Source: Hyphomicrobiales bacterium (lineage in GTDB: Bacteria > Pseudomonadota > Alphaproteobacteria > Rhizobiales > Rhizobiaceae). From it: 64,000 bases of DNA. The stretch lies in assembly GCA_900471605.1 (NCBI GenBank), contig UCEY01000011.1, positions 47,443 to 111,442 of the forward strand, written 5' to 3'. The notes under the pieces were generated by a model that saw only the letters and a program-made list of their open reading frames with translations, ran no database searches and was not told the origin of the DNA. Position 1 is the first letter of the stretch. Each line of letters opens with the position of its first letter. The position numbers were made by a program, and so were the translations under genes. This document shows positions 10,030 through 18,227 of this stretch, one piece after another.

Positions 10030-11907
10030 ATGGCCATTCCTTCAGCCAAAAATCCCATTCTTTCAGCGAAAAATCTTTGCGTTGAATCGCTCGGAGCCAA
10101 GGAAAGTTTTCCGGTCCTGACCGATCTCAACTTCTCGCTGGAACCCGGCAAGATCCTCGGCCTGGTCGGCGAATCCGGCGCTGGCAAGTCGATGATCGGC
10201 CGCACCATCTCGCAATATCTGCCGAAGGGTTTTGCCGTTACCAAGGGCACCCTTTCCTTCGATGGCGAAGACCTGGTGTCGATGGCGGCGGAACGCCGGC
10301 GCAACCTTCTCGGCCGTGACATCGCCTTCATTCCGCAGGAGCCGCTTTCCGGCCTCAACCCGGTTCTGACAGTCGGCCAGCAGATGAAGGAACACCTTCT
10401 GCGCATCGGTCTTGCCCCCGGGGAGCATTGGCGCGAGCGGGCTCTCAAGGAATTCGAGGCTGTCCATCTGCCGCATGGCGCAGCGCTTCTGGAAAAATAT
10501 CCGCACCAGCTTTCCGGCGGCATGTGCCAGCGCATCCTGATCGCCATGGCCTTTGCCAGCCGCCCGCGCCTGCTGATCGCCGACGAGCCGACCACCGCGC
10601 TCGACGTCACCATCCAGGCCCGCATCGTCAAGCTGATCGCCGAAATGCAGAAGCGCGACGGCACGGCGGTGATCTTCATCACCCACGACCTGCGCCTCGC
10701 CTCGCAGATCAGCGACGAGATCATGGTGCTCTATGCCGGCCGCCCGGCCGAACGCGGTCCGGCAAAACAGCTCTTCTCGGCACCGGCACATCCCTATACG
10801 CGCTGCCTGCAGCTCGCCAACCCGAACATATCGGGCCCGCGCCGCGGCCTCTTCATCCTGCCGGAACGCATGCCGGGCCTGCGGGTGCTGAAGGAACTGA
10901 AGGGCTGCCGTTTCGCCTCCCGCTGTCCGAACGCGATCGAGGCCTGCACGGAGATCGAACCGCCGCTCGCCGATATCGGTCCCAACCATATCGCCGCCTG
11001 CATCCGCACCGAAAAGACGCCGGACATCGTGCCGCCGCCACTGGCGCCCGGCCGCGAGATCGCCTCGACCAGGATCCATCTCAACGGCGAAAAACTGACC
11101 AAGGCCTATACGACCGCCTGGAGCCCGTTCGCCAAGCGCAACGCCTTCAAGGCCGTCAACAGCGTCGATTTCACCCTCGGCGAGGGTGAGTTCGTCGGCA
11201 TCGTCGGAGAAAGCGGCAGCGGCAAGAGCTCGCTCGCTCGCCTCGTCGTCGGCCTCGATACGCCGACCGACGGCAGGATCACGCTCGCCGGGCGCGATGT
11301 CACCGCTAACGGCAATGCGGAAAAGGCCTATCGCCGCGAATATATCCAGATGGTCTTCCAGGACCCGCAATCGGCGCTCAACCCGCGCCGGCGGATCGGC
11401 AGCATCGTCACCCAGGCGAACGAGGCAAGCGGCCTGCACAACAGCACCCGCGAGCGCATGGACCGCGCCGCCGAACTGTTGAAGGAAATCGGCCTGCCGC
11501 CGGATGCCGCGATGCGCTTCCCCTCCCAGCTCTCAGGCGGCCAGAAGCAGCGCGTCAACATCGCCCGCGCGCTTTGTACCCTGCCGCGCATCCTCGTCGC
11601 CGACGAGATCGTCTCCGGCCTCGACGTCTCGGTTCAGGCCCAGCTTCTCGACCTGCTGCTGAAACTGCGCGACGAGCACGGCTTCTCGATGCTTTTCATC
11701 AGCCACGACCTTTCCGTCGTCCGTTATCTGTGCGACCGGGTGATGGTCATGTATCGTGGCGAAGTGGTGGAAAGCGGGAGGACCGAGACGGTGTTTGCCA
11801 ATCCGCAGCATGCCTATACCCGCAGCCTGCTCGCTGCGGTGCCGCCGGACGATGTCAACGCCGAATGGTCGCCGGTACTGGCGGAAGCCGGCTATCAGGT
11901 GGAGTAA
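10030..11907 (+). CDS. ABC transporter A: fused DppD-DppF ATPase
   Basis: 625 residues carrying two complete ATPase domains, equivalent to separate DppD and DppF subunits. Domain 1 (residues 8-260) has Walker A GESGAGKS, signature LSGGM and Walker [13 protein letters not shown], followed by the oligopeptide-transporter C-terminal segment with Cys (GCRFASRCPNAIEAC). Domain 2 (residues 345-610) has GESGSGKS, LSGGQ and ILVADEIVSGLD. Other transporters in this window keep the two as separate genes. The stop overlaps the next start by 1 nt (TAATG). Confidence 0.93.
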   Translation: MAIPSAKNPILSAKNLCVESLGAKESFPVLTDLNFSLEPGKILGLVGESGAGKSMIGRTISQYLPKGFAVTKGTLSFDGEDLVSMAAERRRNLLGRDIAFIPQEPLSGLNPVLTVGQQMKEHLLRIGLAPGEHWRERALKEFEAVHLPHGAALLEKYPHQLSGGMCQRILIAMAFASRPRLLIADEPTTALDVTIQARIVKLIAEMQKRDGTAVIFITHDLRLASQISDEIMVLYAGRPAERGPAKQLFSAPAHPYTRCLQLANPNISGPRRGLFILPERMPGLRVLKELKGCRFASRCPNAIEACTEIEPPLADIGPNHIAACIRTEKTPDIVPPPLAPGREIASTRIHLNGEKLTKAYTTAWSPFAKRNAFKAVNSVDFTLGEGEFVGIVGESGSGKSSLARLVVGLDTPTDGRITLAGRDVTANGNAEKAYRREYIQMVFQDPQSALNPRRRIGSIVTQANEASGLHNSTRERMDRAAELLKEIGLPPDAAMRFPSQLSGGQKQRVNIARALCTLPRILVADEIVSGLDVSVQAQLLDLLLKLRDEHGFSMLFISHDLSVVRYLCDRVMVMYRGEVVESGRTETVFANPQHAYTRSLLAAVPPDDVNAEWSPVLAEAGYQVE

Positions 11908-13082
11908 TGGCGCTCGCCGGGCGGAAGTATTACAGCGGCAGGAATGTGAACCGAGCCGTCACCATCGCCGACCTCCAGGCCATGGCGCGCAACCGCCTGC
12001 CGGCCTTCGTGCTGGAATATCTCGAGGGCGGCGCCGAGGACGAATGGACACTCCGCCGCAACCGCGAAGTTTTCTCGGAAATCGAATTCCGCCCCTCGAC
12101 GCTCTCAGGCGTCGGCGTGCCGGATCTTTCGACGACGATCTTCGGCCGGAAGATGCGACTTCCCTTGATCGTCGCACCGACCGGCTTCAATGGCCTCTTC
12201 CAATATGAAGGCGATCGGCTGCTGGCCAAAGCGGCGGCTGGGGCTGGTGTCACCTTTACCCAGAGCACCGTCTCCAACCTGCGGATCGAGGAGCTTTCCG
12301 GCATCCCGAACCTCTCCCACTGGATGCAGCTTTATGTCTTCCGCTCCCAGACCTTCATGGACGAACTGGTCGGCCGCGCCGAACGTGCCGGCTGCCAGGC
12401 GCTGATGGTGACGACCGACGCGGCGACATTCGGCAACCGCGAATGGGACCGCCGCAATTATCGCTCCGGCATGGACCCGACGTTGCGCCACAAGCTGGAT
12501 ATTCTCTGCCACCCCCGCTGGGCGCTGTCGGTGATGGCGCGCGGCATCCCGCCCTTCGGCAACCTCCTCGATTTCCTGCCTGCCGACCAGCAGACCTTTG
12601 CCCGCACCGCCATCTGGTCACGCGAGCAGGTGGAGCCGGACCTTCACTGGAACCACATCCGCCATCTGCGAAAAATCTGGAAACGCCCGCTGATCATCAA
12701 GGGCGTCATGACGATGCGCGATGCGGAACTGGCCGTGGATGCGGGCGCCGACGGCATCGTTATCAGCAATCACGGCGGCCGCCAGCTCGACGGCGCCCCC
12801 TCGCCGATGACAGTCCTGCCAAAAATCGCCGGCAAGCTGAAAGGCAGGATCACCGTCCTCGCCGACAGCGGCTTTCGCCGCGGCACCGATATCGTCAAGG
12901 CCCTGGCGCTCGGCGCCGATGCGGTCATGACCGGCCGGGCAACACTCTATGGTCTGGCAGCCGGCGGCGAAGCGGGTGCGGCTCGCGCCATCGCCATCCT
13001 CGAAGAAGAGACCCGCCGCACCTTGGCGCTTCTCGGCTGCCGCTCGGTCGCGGATCTCGACCGCGACCATATCAAGCTCTGA
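11907..13082 (+). CDS. FMN-dependent alpha-hydroxyacid oxidase/dehydrogenase
   Basis: 391 residues of the LldD/mandelate dehydrogenase/glycolate oxidase family, oxidising an L-2-hydroxyacid to the 2-oxoacid with FMN. Visible motifs: LEYLEGGAEDEWTLRRN near residue 35, LIVAPTGFNGLF, and the catalytic-histidine motif ISNHGGRQLDGAPSP around residue 290, followed by the FMN phosphate-binding LADSGFRRGTDIVKALALGADAV. The ATG overlaps the ATPase stop (TAATG), so it belongs to the transporter A operon and probably acts on what A imports or on a derivative. Lactate, mandelate-like or aromatic hydroxyacids are all possible. Confidence 0.88.
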   Translation: MALAGRKYYSGRNVNRAVTIADLQAMARNRLPAFVLEYLEGGAEDEWTLRRNREVFSEIEFRPSTLSGVGVPDLSTTIFGRKMRLPLIVAPTGFNGLFQYEGDRLLAKAAAGAGVTFTQSTVSNLRIEELSGIPNLSHWMQLYVFRSQTFMDELVGRAERAGCQALMVTTDAATFGNREWDRRNYRSGMDPTLRHKLDILCHPRWALSVMARGIPPFGNLLDFLPADQQTFARTAIWSREQVEPDLHWNHIRHLRKIWKRPLIIKGVMTMRDAELAVDAGADGIVISNHGGRQLDGAPSPMTVLPKIAGKLKGRITVLADSGFRRGTDIVKALALGADAVMTGRATLYGLAAGGEAGAARAIAILEEETRRTLALLGCRSVADLDRDHIKL

Positions 13083-13089
13083 ACAGCCT

Positions 13090-13111
13090 CATCGTCCCTC
13101 AGGGGACGATG
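13090..13111. terminator. Hairpin at the junction of two convergent genes
   Basis: CATCGTCCC (13090-13098) pairs perfectly with GGGACGATG (13103-13111) around a 4-nt loop. It lies between the convergent hydroxyacid oxidase and EthD-like genes and overlaps the last codons of the latter. There is no T-run, so function as a bidirectional terminator is uncertain. Confidence 0.35.
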
Positions 13112-13803
13112 ATCCTGGTTTCCATCGGGAAATGGGAATTGCCGCCTTCAAAGGGCGGGAAGGTCTTGAAATCCTCGCGCATGGCGATGCGCGCCGGTGA
13201 TTGCAGCGCTGCCTGAAGCGCGGCCGGACTGTCGAACATCACCCGGTTGCGCTGCATGTGGTTGACCCGCTCCCAGGGAAGGAAACCGCACCAGTCGATC
13301 CGCGACAGGACCTCGATCTTGCGGATGCCCGGAAAGGTGCGCATCACCTGCGGATGGTGGCTGACATAGTGGTGCATCCAGACGTTCAGGTCCTGAGCCG
13401 GACCGGTATAATGCACCACGTAGGAACAGGGATTGCCGTTTTTCTCGATATCGAGCCTGACATCGTCGACCGGGAAATGCCGCGCATACATGGCCTGCTG
13501 CGTGCCCTTCCCACCGCGAATGCTCGAAAGCACGCCGGAAGCGGCAAGCTGATGCAGGTGGCCGGCCGGCGCCATTGCGTCTTCCAGATCCGTCAGATCG
13601 TTGAAATAGAGCTGCATGCCGAAGATCGGCGACTGCTCGTCCTTGTTGTACATGTCCTTGGTGACTTCGGGCGTATAGAGATTGGCCGAAGTGAGGCCGG
13701 GCGTCAGCTTGACGATCTCGGCGACGGTCTCGACATCCGCCTTGCTCACGGCAAGTTCGCTGCCATCGGTGTTTTCGAAAAAGGCGAAATAGGCAAAACG
13801 CAT
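13099..13803 (-). CDS. Tandem EthD/dimeric alpha-beta barrel protein of unknown function
   Basis: 234 residues from ATG 13803, which has AGGAA seven bases upstream; a longer frame to 13920 reads through the promoter region and lacks a ribosome site. The sequence splits into two ferredoxin-like halves. The first begins MRFAYFAFFENTDG and carries QLYFNDLTDLEDAMA; the second begins YVVHYTGPAQDLNVWMHHYVSHHP and carries NRVMFDSPAALQAALQS. Each resembles an EthD/dimeric alpha-beta barrel unit, here fused in tandem. Such domains occur in enzymes and helper proteins of aromatic or ether breakdown. A motif site 98 bp upstream suggests shared control with the catabolic operons. Confidence 0.6.
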   Translation of the reverse strand: MRFAYFAFFENTDGSELAVSKADVETVAEIVKLTPGLTSANLYTPEVTKDMYNKDEQSPIFGMQLYFNDLTDLEDAMAPAGHLHQLAASGVLSSIRGGKGTQQAMYARHFPVDDVRLDIEKNGNPCSYVVHYTGPAQDLNVWMHHYVSHHPQVMRTFPGIRKIEVLSRIDWCGFLPWERVNHMQRNRVMFDSPAALQAALQSPARIAMREDFKTFPPFEGGNSHFPMETRIIVP

Positions 13804-14172
13804 GGCTTGGTTCCTGCTTTTCTGTGAAGCCGCAACGGTTGCCGGCGGCCTCTGTTCCCCTGTCGCGCCCACTATCGAACCGGCGACACGAAAAAACAAG
13901 TTTAAACCTAAACTATTCACGCCCCATGATTTATCCCTCCGAACGGACCTCTCGGACTTGATTTAAGCTTCAATCTTTCCGCTTGAAACTTGCTGGATTT
14001 TCGATCACGATCCGCTCCGATCGCGCGTGGAAAGAGGGGTTGAGAGGGCGCTGGATTGCTCTTGGGGGAGAGCTTGTGCCCGGCCGCCGCATTGACCAAC
14101 AACCAAGAAGAATCCTATCCGATCCGGCAGAGGAGAATGCCCGCCGGTCACGAAAACAGAGGGAACGAAATC
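13804..14172. promoter_or_regulatory. Divergent control region, EthD-like gene and amino-acid binding protein
   Basis: This 369-bp gene-free stretch lies between two diverging genes. It contains operator-like site 3 (13900-13917) and a degenerate relative at 13961-13974 (ATTTAAGCTTCAAT). I could not settle on clear -35/-10 pairs in either direction, and I see no further gene. Confidence 0.4.
13900..13917 (+). promoter_or_regulatory. Operator-like motif site 3
   Basis: GTTTAAACCTAAACTATT contains TTTA-N4-TAAA (13901-13912) and matches site 4 at 35607 in 14 of 18 positions. It is placed to control the EthD-like gene, the amino-acid binding protein, or both. Confidence 0.45.
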
Positions 14173-14976
14173 ATGACCATGACCCTTTTCCGCCGCGCCT
14201 TTTTCGGCCTCGCGGGTGCCGCCGCCCTGTCCGTCGCAAGTGCCGGCTTTGCCTCGGCCGCCGCGCTCGTCGTCGGCTCCTATCCGAGCAACCCGCCCTT
14301 CGAATACAAGACGGCCACGGGCACGTTCGAAGGTTTCGAGGTCGATATCGTCAATGAAGTGGCAAAACGCCTCGGCATGACGGTCGAGATTTCCGACCTC
14401 GGTTTCCAGGCTCTGTTCGCCGCCACATCCTCCAAGCGCATCGATGTCGCGATCTCCTCGATCACCATCACCAAGGAGCGCCTTGGCAGCCAGTCCTTCA
14501 CGCAGCCCTATTATGATGCCGACATGGGCATCGCTACCCGCAAGGAAGCGACCGTTTCCAAGATCGAGGATCTGAAGGGCAAGGTCGTCGGCGTTCTGGC
14601 AGGCTCCACCGGCGACAAGTGGGCCAAGGACAACAAGGCAAAATACGGCATCAGCGACATCAAGAGCTACAACGCCCAGCAGGATCTTTTGATGGATCTC
14701 TCGGCCGGCCGCGCCGACGTGGCCGTCAGCGACGTTCCGGGCATGGAATACGCCTTCCTCAAGATGAAGGACCTCGCCGTCAAGGTGCGCATCAAGACCG
14801 GAGAGCAATACGGCCTGATGATGACCAAGGACCATCCGCTGCTCGCCAAGGCGAACGACGCGATCACCGCCATGAAGAAGGACGGTACGCTGGCCGCGAT
14901 CCACAAGAAGTGGTTCGGTTCGGATCCGGCCGCCGGTTCGGCATCCGCCGTCGAACAGCCCCTGCCAAAGCCATAA
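14173..14976 (+). CDS. Amino-acid ABC transporter: family-3 solute-binding protein
   Basis: 267 residues of the polar amino-acid binding family (SBP_bac_3). ATG 14173 follows GAGGG and gives a cleavable signal peptide (FRRAFFGLAGAAALSVASAG ending ASAA) whose paired arginines could suit Tat or Sec. Family features include YPSNPPFEYKTATGTFEGFEVDI, the RIDVAISSITITKERLGSQSFTQPY stretch, and the LAAIHKKWFG end. The permease gene follows, but no cognate ATPase gene is found nearby. Confidence 0.88.
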   Translation: MTMTLFRRAFFGLAGAAALSVASAGFASAAALVVGSYPSNPPFEYKTATGTFEGFEVDIVNEVAKRLGMTVEISDLGFQALFAATSSKRIDVAISSITITKERLGSQSFTQPYYDADMGIATRKEATVSKIEDLKGKVVGVLAGSTGDKWAKDNKAKYGISDIKSYNAQQDLLMDLSAGRADVAVSDVPGMEYAFLKMKDLAVKVRIKTGEQYGLMMTKDHPLLAKANDAITAMKKDGTLAAIHKKWFGSDPAAGSASAVEQPLPKP

Positions 14977-15005
14977 GCCGGCTATCGATTCTGCAAATCC
15001 CAGTC

Positions 15006-15032
15006 ATGCCGGCCGGCGACGGCCGGCATTTT
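15006..15032 (+). terminator. Strong hairpin between amino-acid binding protein and permease
   Basis: ATGCCGGCC (15006-15014) and GGCCGGCAT (15021-15029) form a perfect 9-bp stem around a 6-nt loop, followed by TTT. It would work as a weak terminator or mRNA stabiliser, lowering permease expression relative to the binding protein. Confidence 0.5.
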
Positions 15033-15055
15033 CGTGAGAACAGAGGCACCAGGAA

Positions 15056-15730
15056 ATGACCCTCCTCGACACTTTCTTCAATCTCGGGGTTCTCGGCGAC
15101 GCGTTTCCGGCGCTGCTGCGCGGGCTGATCAACACCTTCCTGCTCGGCGTCGCCGGCATCGGTTTCGGCATCCCTTGCGGGCTGGTGATCGCGCTCCTGC
15201 GCCTCTACGGGCCGAAGCCGGTGCGCTACCTGACGGTGCTCTACATTGACATCTTTCGCGCGGCGCCGATGCTGGTGGTGCTGATACTCATCTATTACGC
15301 CCTGCCCTTCGTCGGCATCCGCCTGTCGTCCTGGACGTCCGCGGGCCTCGCCTTCTCGATCGTCATGGCCGCCTATTCGGCGGAAATCTTCCGCTCCGGC
15401 ATCGAGGGCATTCCGCGCGGCCAGTTCGAGGCGGCCGATGCCCTCGGCCTGCCCTTCTTCGTCACCCTGCGCAAGGTCGTGCTGCCGCAGGCGATCCGCA
15501 TCGTCATTCCGCCGATGACCAACAATTGCGTTTCGATGTTCAAGGATACCTCGCTTGCCTCGACGGTCGCTCTGCCGGAACTCCTGAAGGAGGCGACGGA
15601 CGCGCAGGCGCTTTACGCCAATCCGACGCCGCTGATCGGCGCCGCGCTGATCTACATCGCCTTCCTCTGGCCGATGGTGCGGCTGGTCAATCTTCTCGAA
15701 CAGAAGTTCAACAAGGAAAAGAAGCGCTGA
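15056..15730 (+). CDS. Amino-acid ABC transporter permease (HisM/GltK type)
   Basis: 224 residues, the usual size for a polar amino-acid transporter permease. It has an N-terminal helix (LINTFLLGVAGIGFGIPCGL), several further membrane helices, and the cytoplasmic EAA loop EAADALGLPFFVTLRKVVLP. Only one permease gene is present, so the channel may be a homodimer or use a second permease encoded elsewhere. The ATPase must come from another locus. Confidence 0.9.
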   Translation: MTLLDTFFNLGVLGDAFPALLRGLINTFLLGVAGIGFGIPCGLVIALLRLYGPKPVRYLTVLYIDIFRAAPMLVVLILIYYALPFVGIRLSSWTSAGLAFSIVMAAYSAEIFRSGIEGIPRGQFEAADALGLPFFVTLRKVVLPQAIRIVIPPMTNNCVSMFKDTSLASTVALPELLKEATDAQALYANPTPLIGAALIYIAFLWPMVRLVNLLEQKFNKEKKR

Positions 15731-15747
15731 GATTCCCGGCAACGCGG

Positions 15748-16263
15748 TTATTCGAAGGCCGCACCGGAGAGATGATTGCTCGCGGAACTCTTGACCGAAC
15801 CGATCTCCAACCACAGGGCGCCGACCATGCGCGGATCGACATCCGCCATCATGTCCTGCAGCCAGCCCTCATGCGCCGCGGCCATCGCCGCAAACAGCAT
15901 CGTGCCGGCATCGGTGAGCTTTGCGACAGTCACGCGCCGGTCGCCGTCCGGCGTCAGCCGCTGCACATAGCCGTCCGCTTCCAGCCGCTCGACAAGGCCG
16001 GTGACATTGCCGTTGGTGACCATCGTGCGCCTGGAAAGCTCGCCGAGCCGCAGCCCGTCCTTCTCGCGATAGAGTTGCGCCATCAAATCGAACTGCGGCA
16101 GCGTCGCGCCGAACTCTGCGCGCAGACGCCGGCGGATTTCCTGGCTGATCAGCTTGGTCGTCGATAGCATGCGCAACCACAGGCGCAGCTCGGGCTTCGA
16201 CCGCCCTTGGACGCCTTGAACGATGATCTCCAGATCGACGTTGGTCGCTTCCGCTTCTGCCAT
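15748..16263 (-). CDS. MarR-family transcriptional regulator
   Basis: 171 residues with the full MarR fold: a long N-terminal dimerisation helix, the recognition helix TMVTNGNVTGLVERLEADGY, and the wing RLTPDGDRRVTVAKLTDAG. It converges on the permease gene across 17 bp and lies downstream of and parallel to an FAD oxidoreductase gene. Its own upstream region contains GCAGATATTTGAAATGTC, an imperfect inverted repeat. The 10-mer in it recurs twice before the transporter C operon, pointing to autoregulation and control of that operon. Confidence 0.88.
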   Translation of the reverse strand: MAEAEATNVDLEIIVQGVQGRSKPELRLWLRMLSTTKLISQEIRRRLRAEFGATLPQFDLMAQLYREKDGLRLGELSRRTMVTNGNVTGLVERLEADGYVQRLTPDGDRRVTVAKLTDAGTMLFAAMAAAHEGWLQDMMADVDPRMVGALWLEIGSVKSSASNHLSGAAFE

Positions 16264-16301
16264 TCCGAATGCTGCCTCTGTAACCGATCCAAGGTCTAGA
16301 A

Positions 16302-16319
16302 GCAGATATTTGAAATGTC
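16302..16319 (-). promoter_or_regulatory. Candidate MarR autoregulatory site
   Basis: GATATTT and AAATGTC (one mismatch from a perfect inverted repeat) flank a single base, 39-56 bp upstream of the MarR start. The 10-mer AAATATCTGC read on the minus strand here occurs again at 43643 and 43869. Confidence 0.4.
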
Positions 16320-16331
16320 AAAGGTTCGCGC

Positions 16332-17909
16332 TCAGCCTTTCCCGGCCAGCATTTTTGCCAGCATGAAGCCGGAGCCCGCCCCCGTGCCGGCGCCGGGCCA
16401 GGTGGACGCGCCGCAGAGATAGAGCGCCCTCACCGGGGTCTTGTAGCGCGAATAACCCGCCACGGGCCGGAACAGGAAATTCTGGTCGAGATGGTGGCTG
16501 CCGGAAAGATTGTCGCCGCCGATCAGGTTCGGGTTCTCCCGCTCCAGATCGGCCGGAGAGAATACCGCGCGGCCGAGGATTTTCGCTTTCGTCCCCGGCG
16601 CATAGGTCTCGAGAATGTCGAGCACCCGGTCGGCATAGGCATCCTTCACCGCATCCCAATCCGTACCCGCGATGGTCCCGGCCGCGTCGCCACGGATCTC
16701 CGCCGGCAGGACCCGCACCTGGACCCAAAGCACATGTTTGCCTTTCGGCGCGCGCGACGGGTCGAGCGCCGTCGGCTGGCCGACGACCAACGCCGGTTCG
16801 GCGGGCAACAGGCCGCCCATCGCCTCCGAATAGACCCTGGACATCATCACCAGATCCGGCGCCACATGCACATAGGCATAGTCTTTCAGCGCCTCGCCGG
16901 CTCTCCAATCGGGGAGGCCGTCCATCGCCAGATGGATCATCATCGTGCCCGGTCCGGCGCGGAACCTTTCGACCTTGCGATCGAATGCTTCCCGGACGGG
17001 GTCGGTATCGACGAGCTTTCCGAACAACAGCTGGGGATGAGCGTTCGAGATGACCGCCTTGCGGGCCGTGACCACCCGTCCGTCGGCAAGCCTGACGCCG
17101 GTCGCCGTGCCGCCGGTCGTCTCGACCCGCTCGACCGGCGTGCCGAGCATCAGTTCACCGCCCTTCGCCTTCAAAAGCCCGGTCATCGCCTTGACGATCG
17201 TATCGGCACCGCCCTGGCCGATCACCATGCCGAAAGCCTGGTTCGCCATGCTTTCGAGGTAGGGAAAAAGTGCGCCGCCCGCCACATCCGGCGCGAAATC
17301 GAGATGCAGTCCCCAGGCGCTCATCATCGCCTTGACCTTGTCGTTGCGGAACCGAGCATCGAGGAAGTCGCGGGGCGAGGCGAGCAGCATGCGCACCGTA
17401 TCGTAAAGCCAGCCGCTGCCCTTCTCCCGCCACGCCTTCCAGACCACTTTCGCAGCGGCAAGCGACGGCATCGGCGAACCAAGCAGCCCGAAAATATGCG
17501 GAGCGTCGGAGCCAAATTCTGCGAACATCTTTCGCCATGCCGCCGCATCCTCCGGAGAGATCGCCGCGATCGCTCCGGCCGTTTCTTCGAGATCGGTCGA
17601 GACGCCCAGATGCGTCCCATCCCGAAACACGCTGGCGAAGCAGTGTCTGGCCGGTACAAACCCGAGACCATGGGCGATCAATTCATCCTTGTAGGTGGCA
17701 AAGAACGGCGAGCCGGCAAACATCGACAGGTTCATGGCAGCAAGATCGTGCCGGAAGCCCGGCAGCGTAAACTCGCGTGTCTTCACCGCACCGCCCGGAT
17801 CCGGTTTGCCCTCGACGACAGCCACCGACCAGCCCTTTGCGGCCAGGTGGATGGCACTCGCAAGCCCGTTATGGCCCGCTCCGATCACCACCGCGTCATA
17901 AGCCGTCAT
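16332..17909 (-). CDS. CrtI-like NAD(P)/FAD-dependent oxidoreductase
   Basis: 525 residues of the phytoene-desaturase/carotenoid-isomerase-like FAD oxidoreductase family. The Rossmann ADP-binding motif VVIGAGHNGLASAIHLAAKG starts at residue 6 and ends in the acidic VVEGKPDPGG. The C-terminal FAD motif is LYLCGASTWPGAGTGAGSGF. ATG 17909 has GGGAC upstream and places the Rossmann fold at the N-terminus; ATG 17930 would add seven residues. No carotenoid genes are nearby, so the substrate is probably not a carotene. It diverges from the isatin-hydrolase-like cyclase gene and has a paralogue at 19075. Confidence 0.85.
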   Translation of the reverse strand: MTAYDAVVIGAGHNGLASAIHLAAKGWSVAVVEGKPDPGGAVKTREFTLPGFRHDLAAMNLSMFAGSPFFATYKDELIAHGLGFVPARHCFASVFRDGTHLGVSTDLEETAGAIAAISPEDAAAWRKMFAEFGSDAPHIFGLLGSPMPSLAAAKVVWKAWREKGSGWLYDTVRMLLASPRDFLDARFRNDKVKAMMSAWGLHLDFAPDVAGGALFPYLESMANQAFGMVIGQGGADTIVKAMTGLLKAKGGELMLGTPVERVETTGGTATGVRLADGRVVTARKAVISNAHPQLLFGKLVDTDPVREAFDRKVERFRAGPGTMMIHLAMDGLPDWRAGEALKDYAYVHVAPDLVMMSRVYSEAMGGLLPAEPALVVGQPTALDPSRAPKGKHVLWVQVRVLPAEIRGDAAGTIAGTDWDAVKDAYADRVLDILETYAPGTKAKILGRAVFSPADLERENPNLIGGDNLSGSHHLDQNFLFRPVAGYSRYKTPVRALYLCGASTWPGAGTGAGSGFMLAKMLAGKG

Positions 17910-18227
17910 CGTCCCGTCCCCTGTTCCCATTATTTATCCATATGCATACATTTTCTGGAAACGGCATCAAGGGCGGGCAACCGGTCGAGAAGCCGAGGGC
18001 GGGCTGTACCCGCCCTTGATCGAGACAGCGAAGTGCCATTCCGCATGAAAATCCCGGGTATTTCTCATACAAAACGACCACGCAAATTTGCGCGGCGCAG
18101 CCCTAGCCGATTGCTTGCATCCTCATATTTTCTGCAATAGGCTCGCTCATCGGTTAGCGGCGGCCGGAGAGGAAACCGGCCTGCCGCCCGGCTCACGAAA
18201 CCGGTCATTCAAGGGGAACCCGGCACC
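17910..18227. promoter_or_regulatory. Divergent control region, FAD oxidoreductase and cyclase
   Basis: This 318-bp gene-free stretch contains a TATGCATA palindrome (17941-17948) just before the oxidoreductase, a perfect 12-bp palindrome CGCAAATTTGCG (18081-18092) and an AT-rich CATATTTTCTGCA (18124-18136) closer to the cyclase. The last element recurs in the iorA promoter with one change. I found no confident -35/-10 pair and no gene. Confidence 0.4.
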
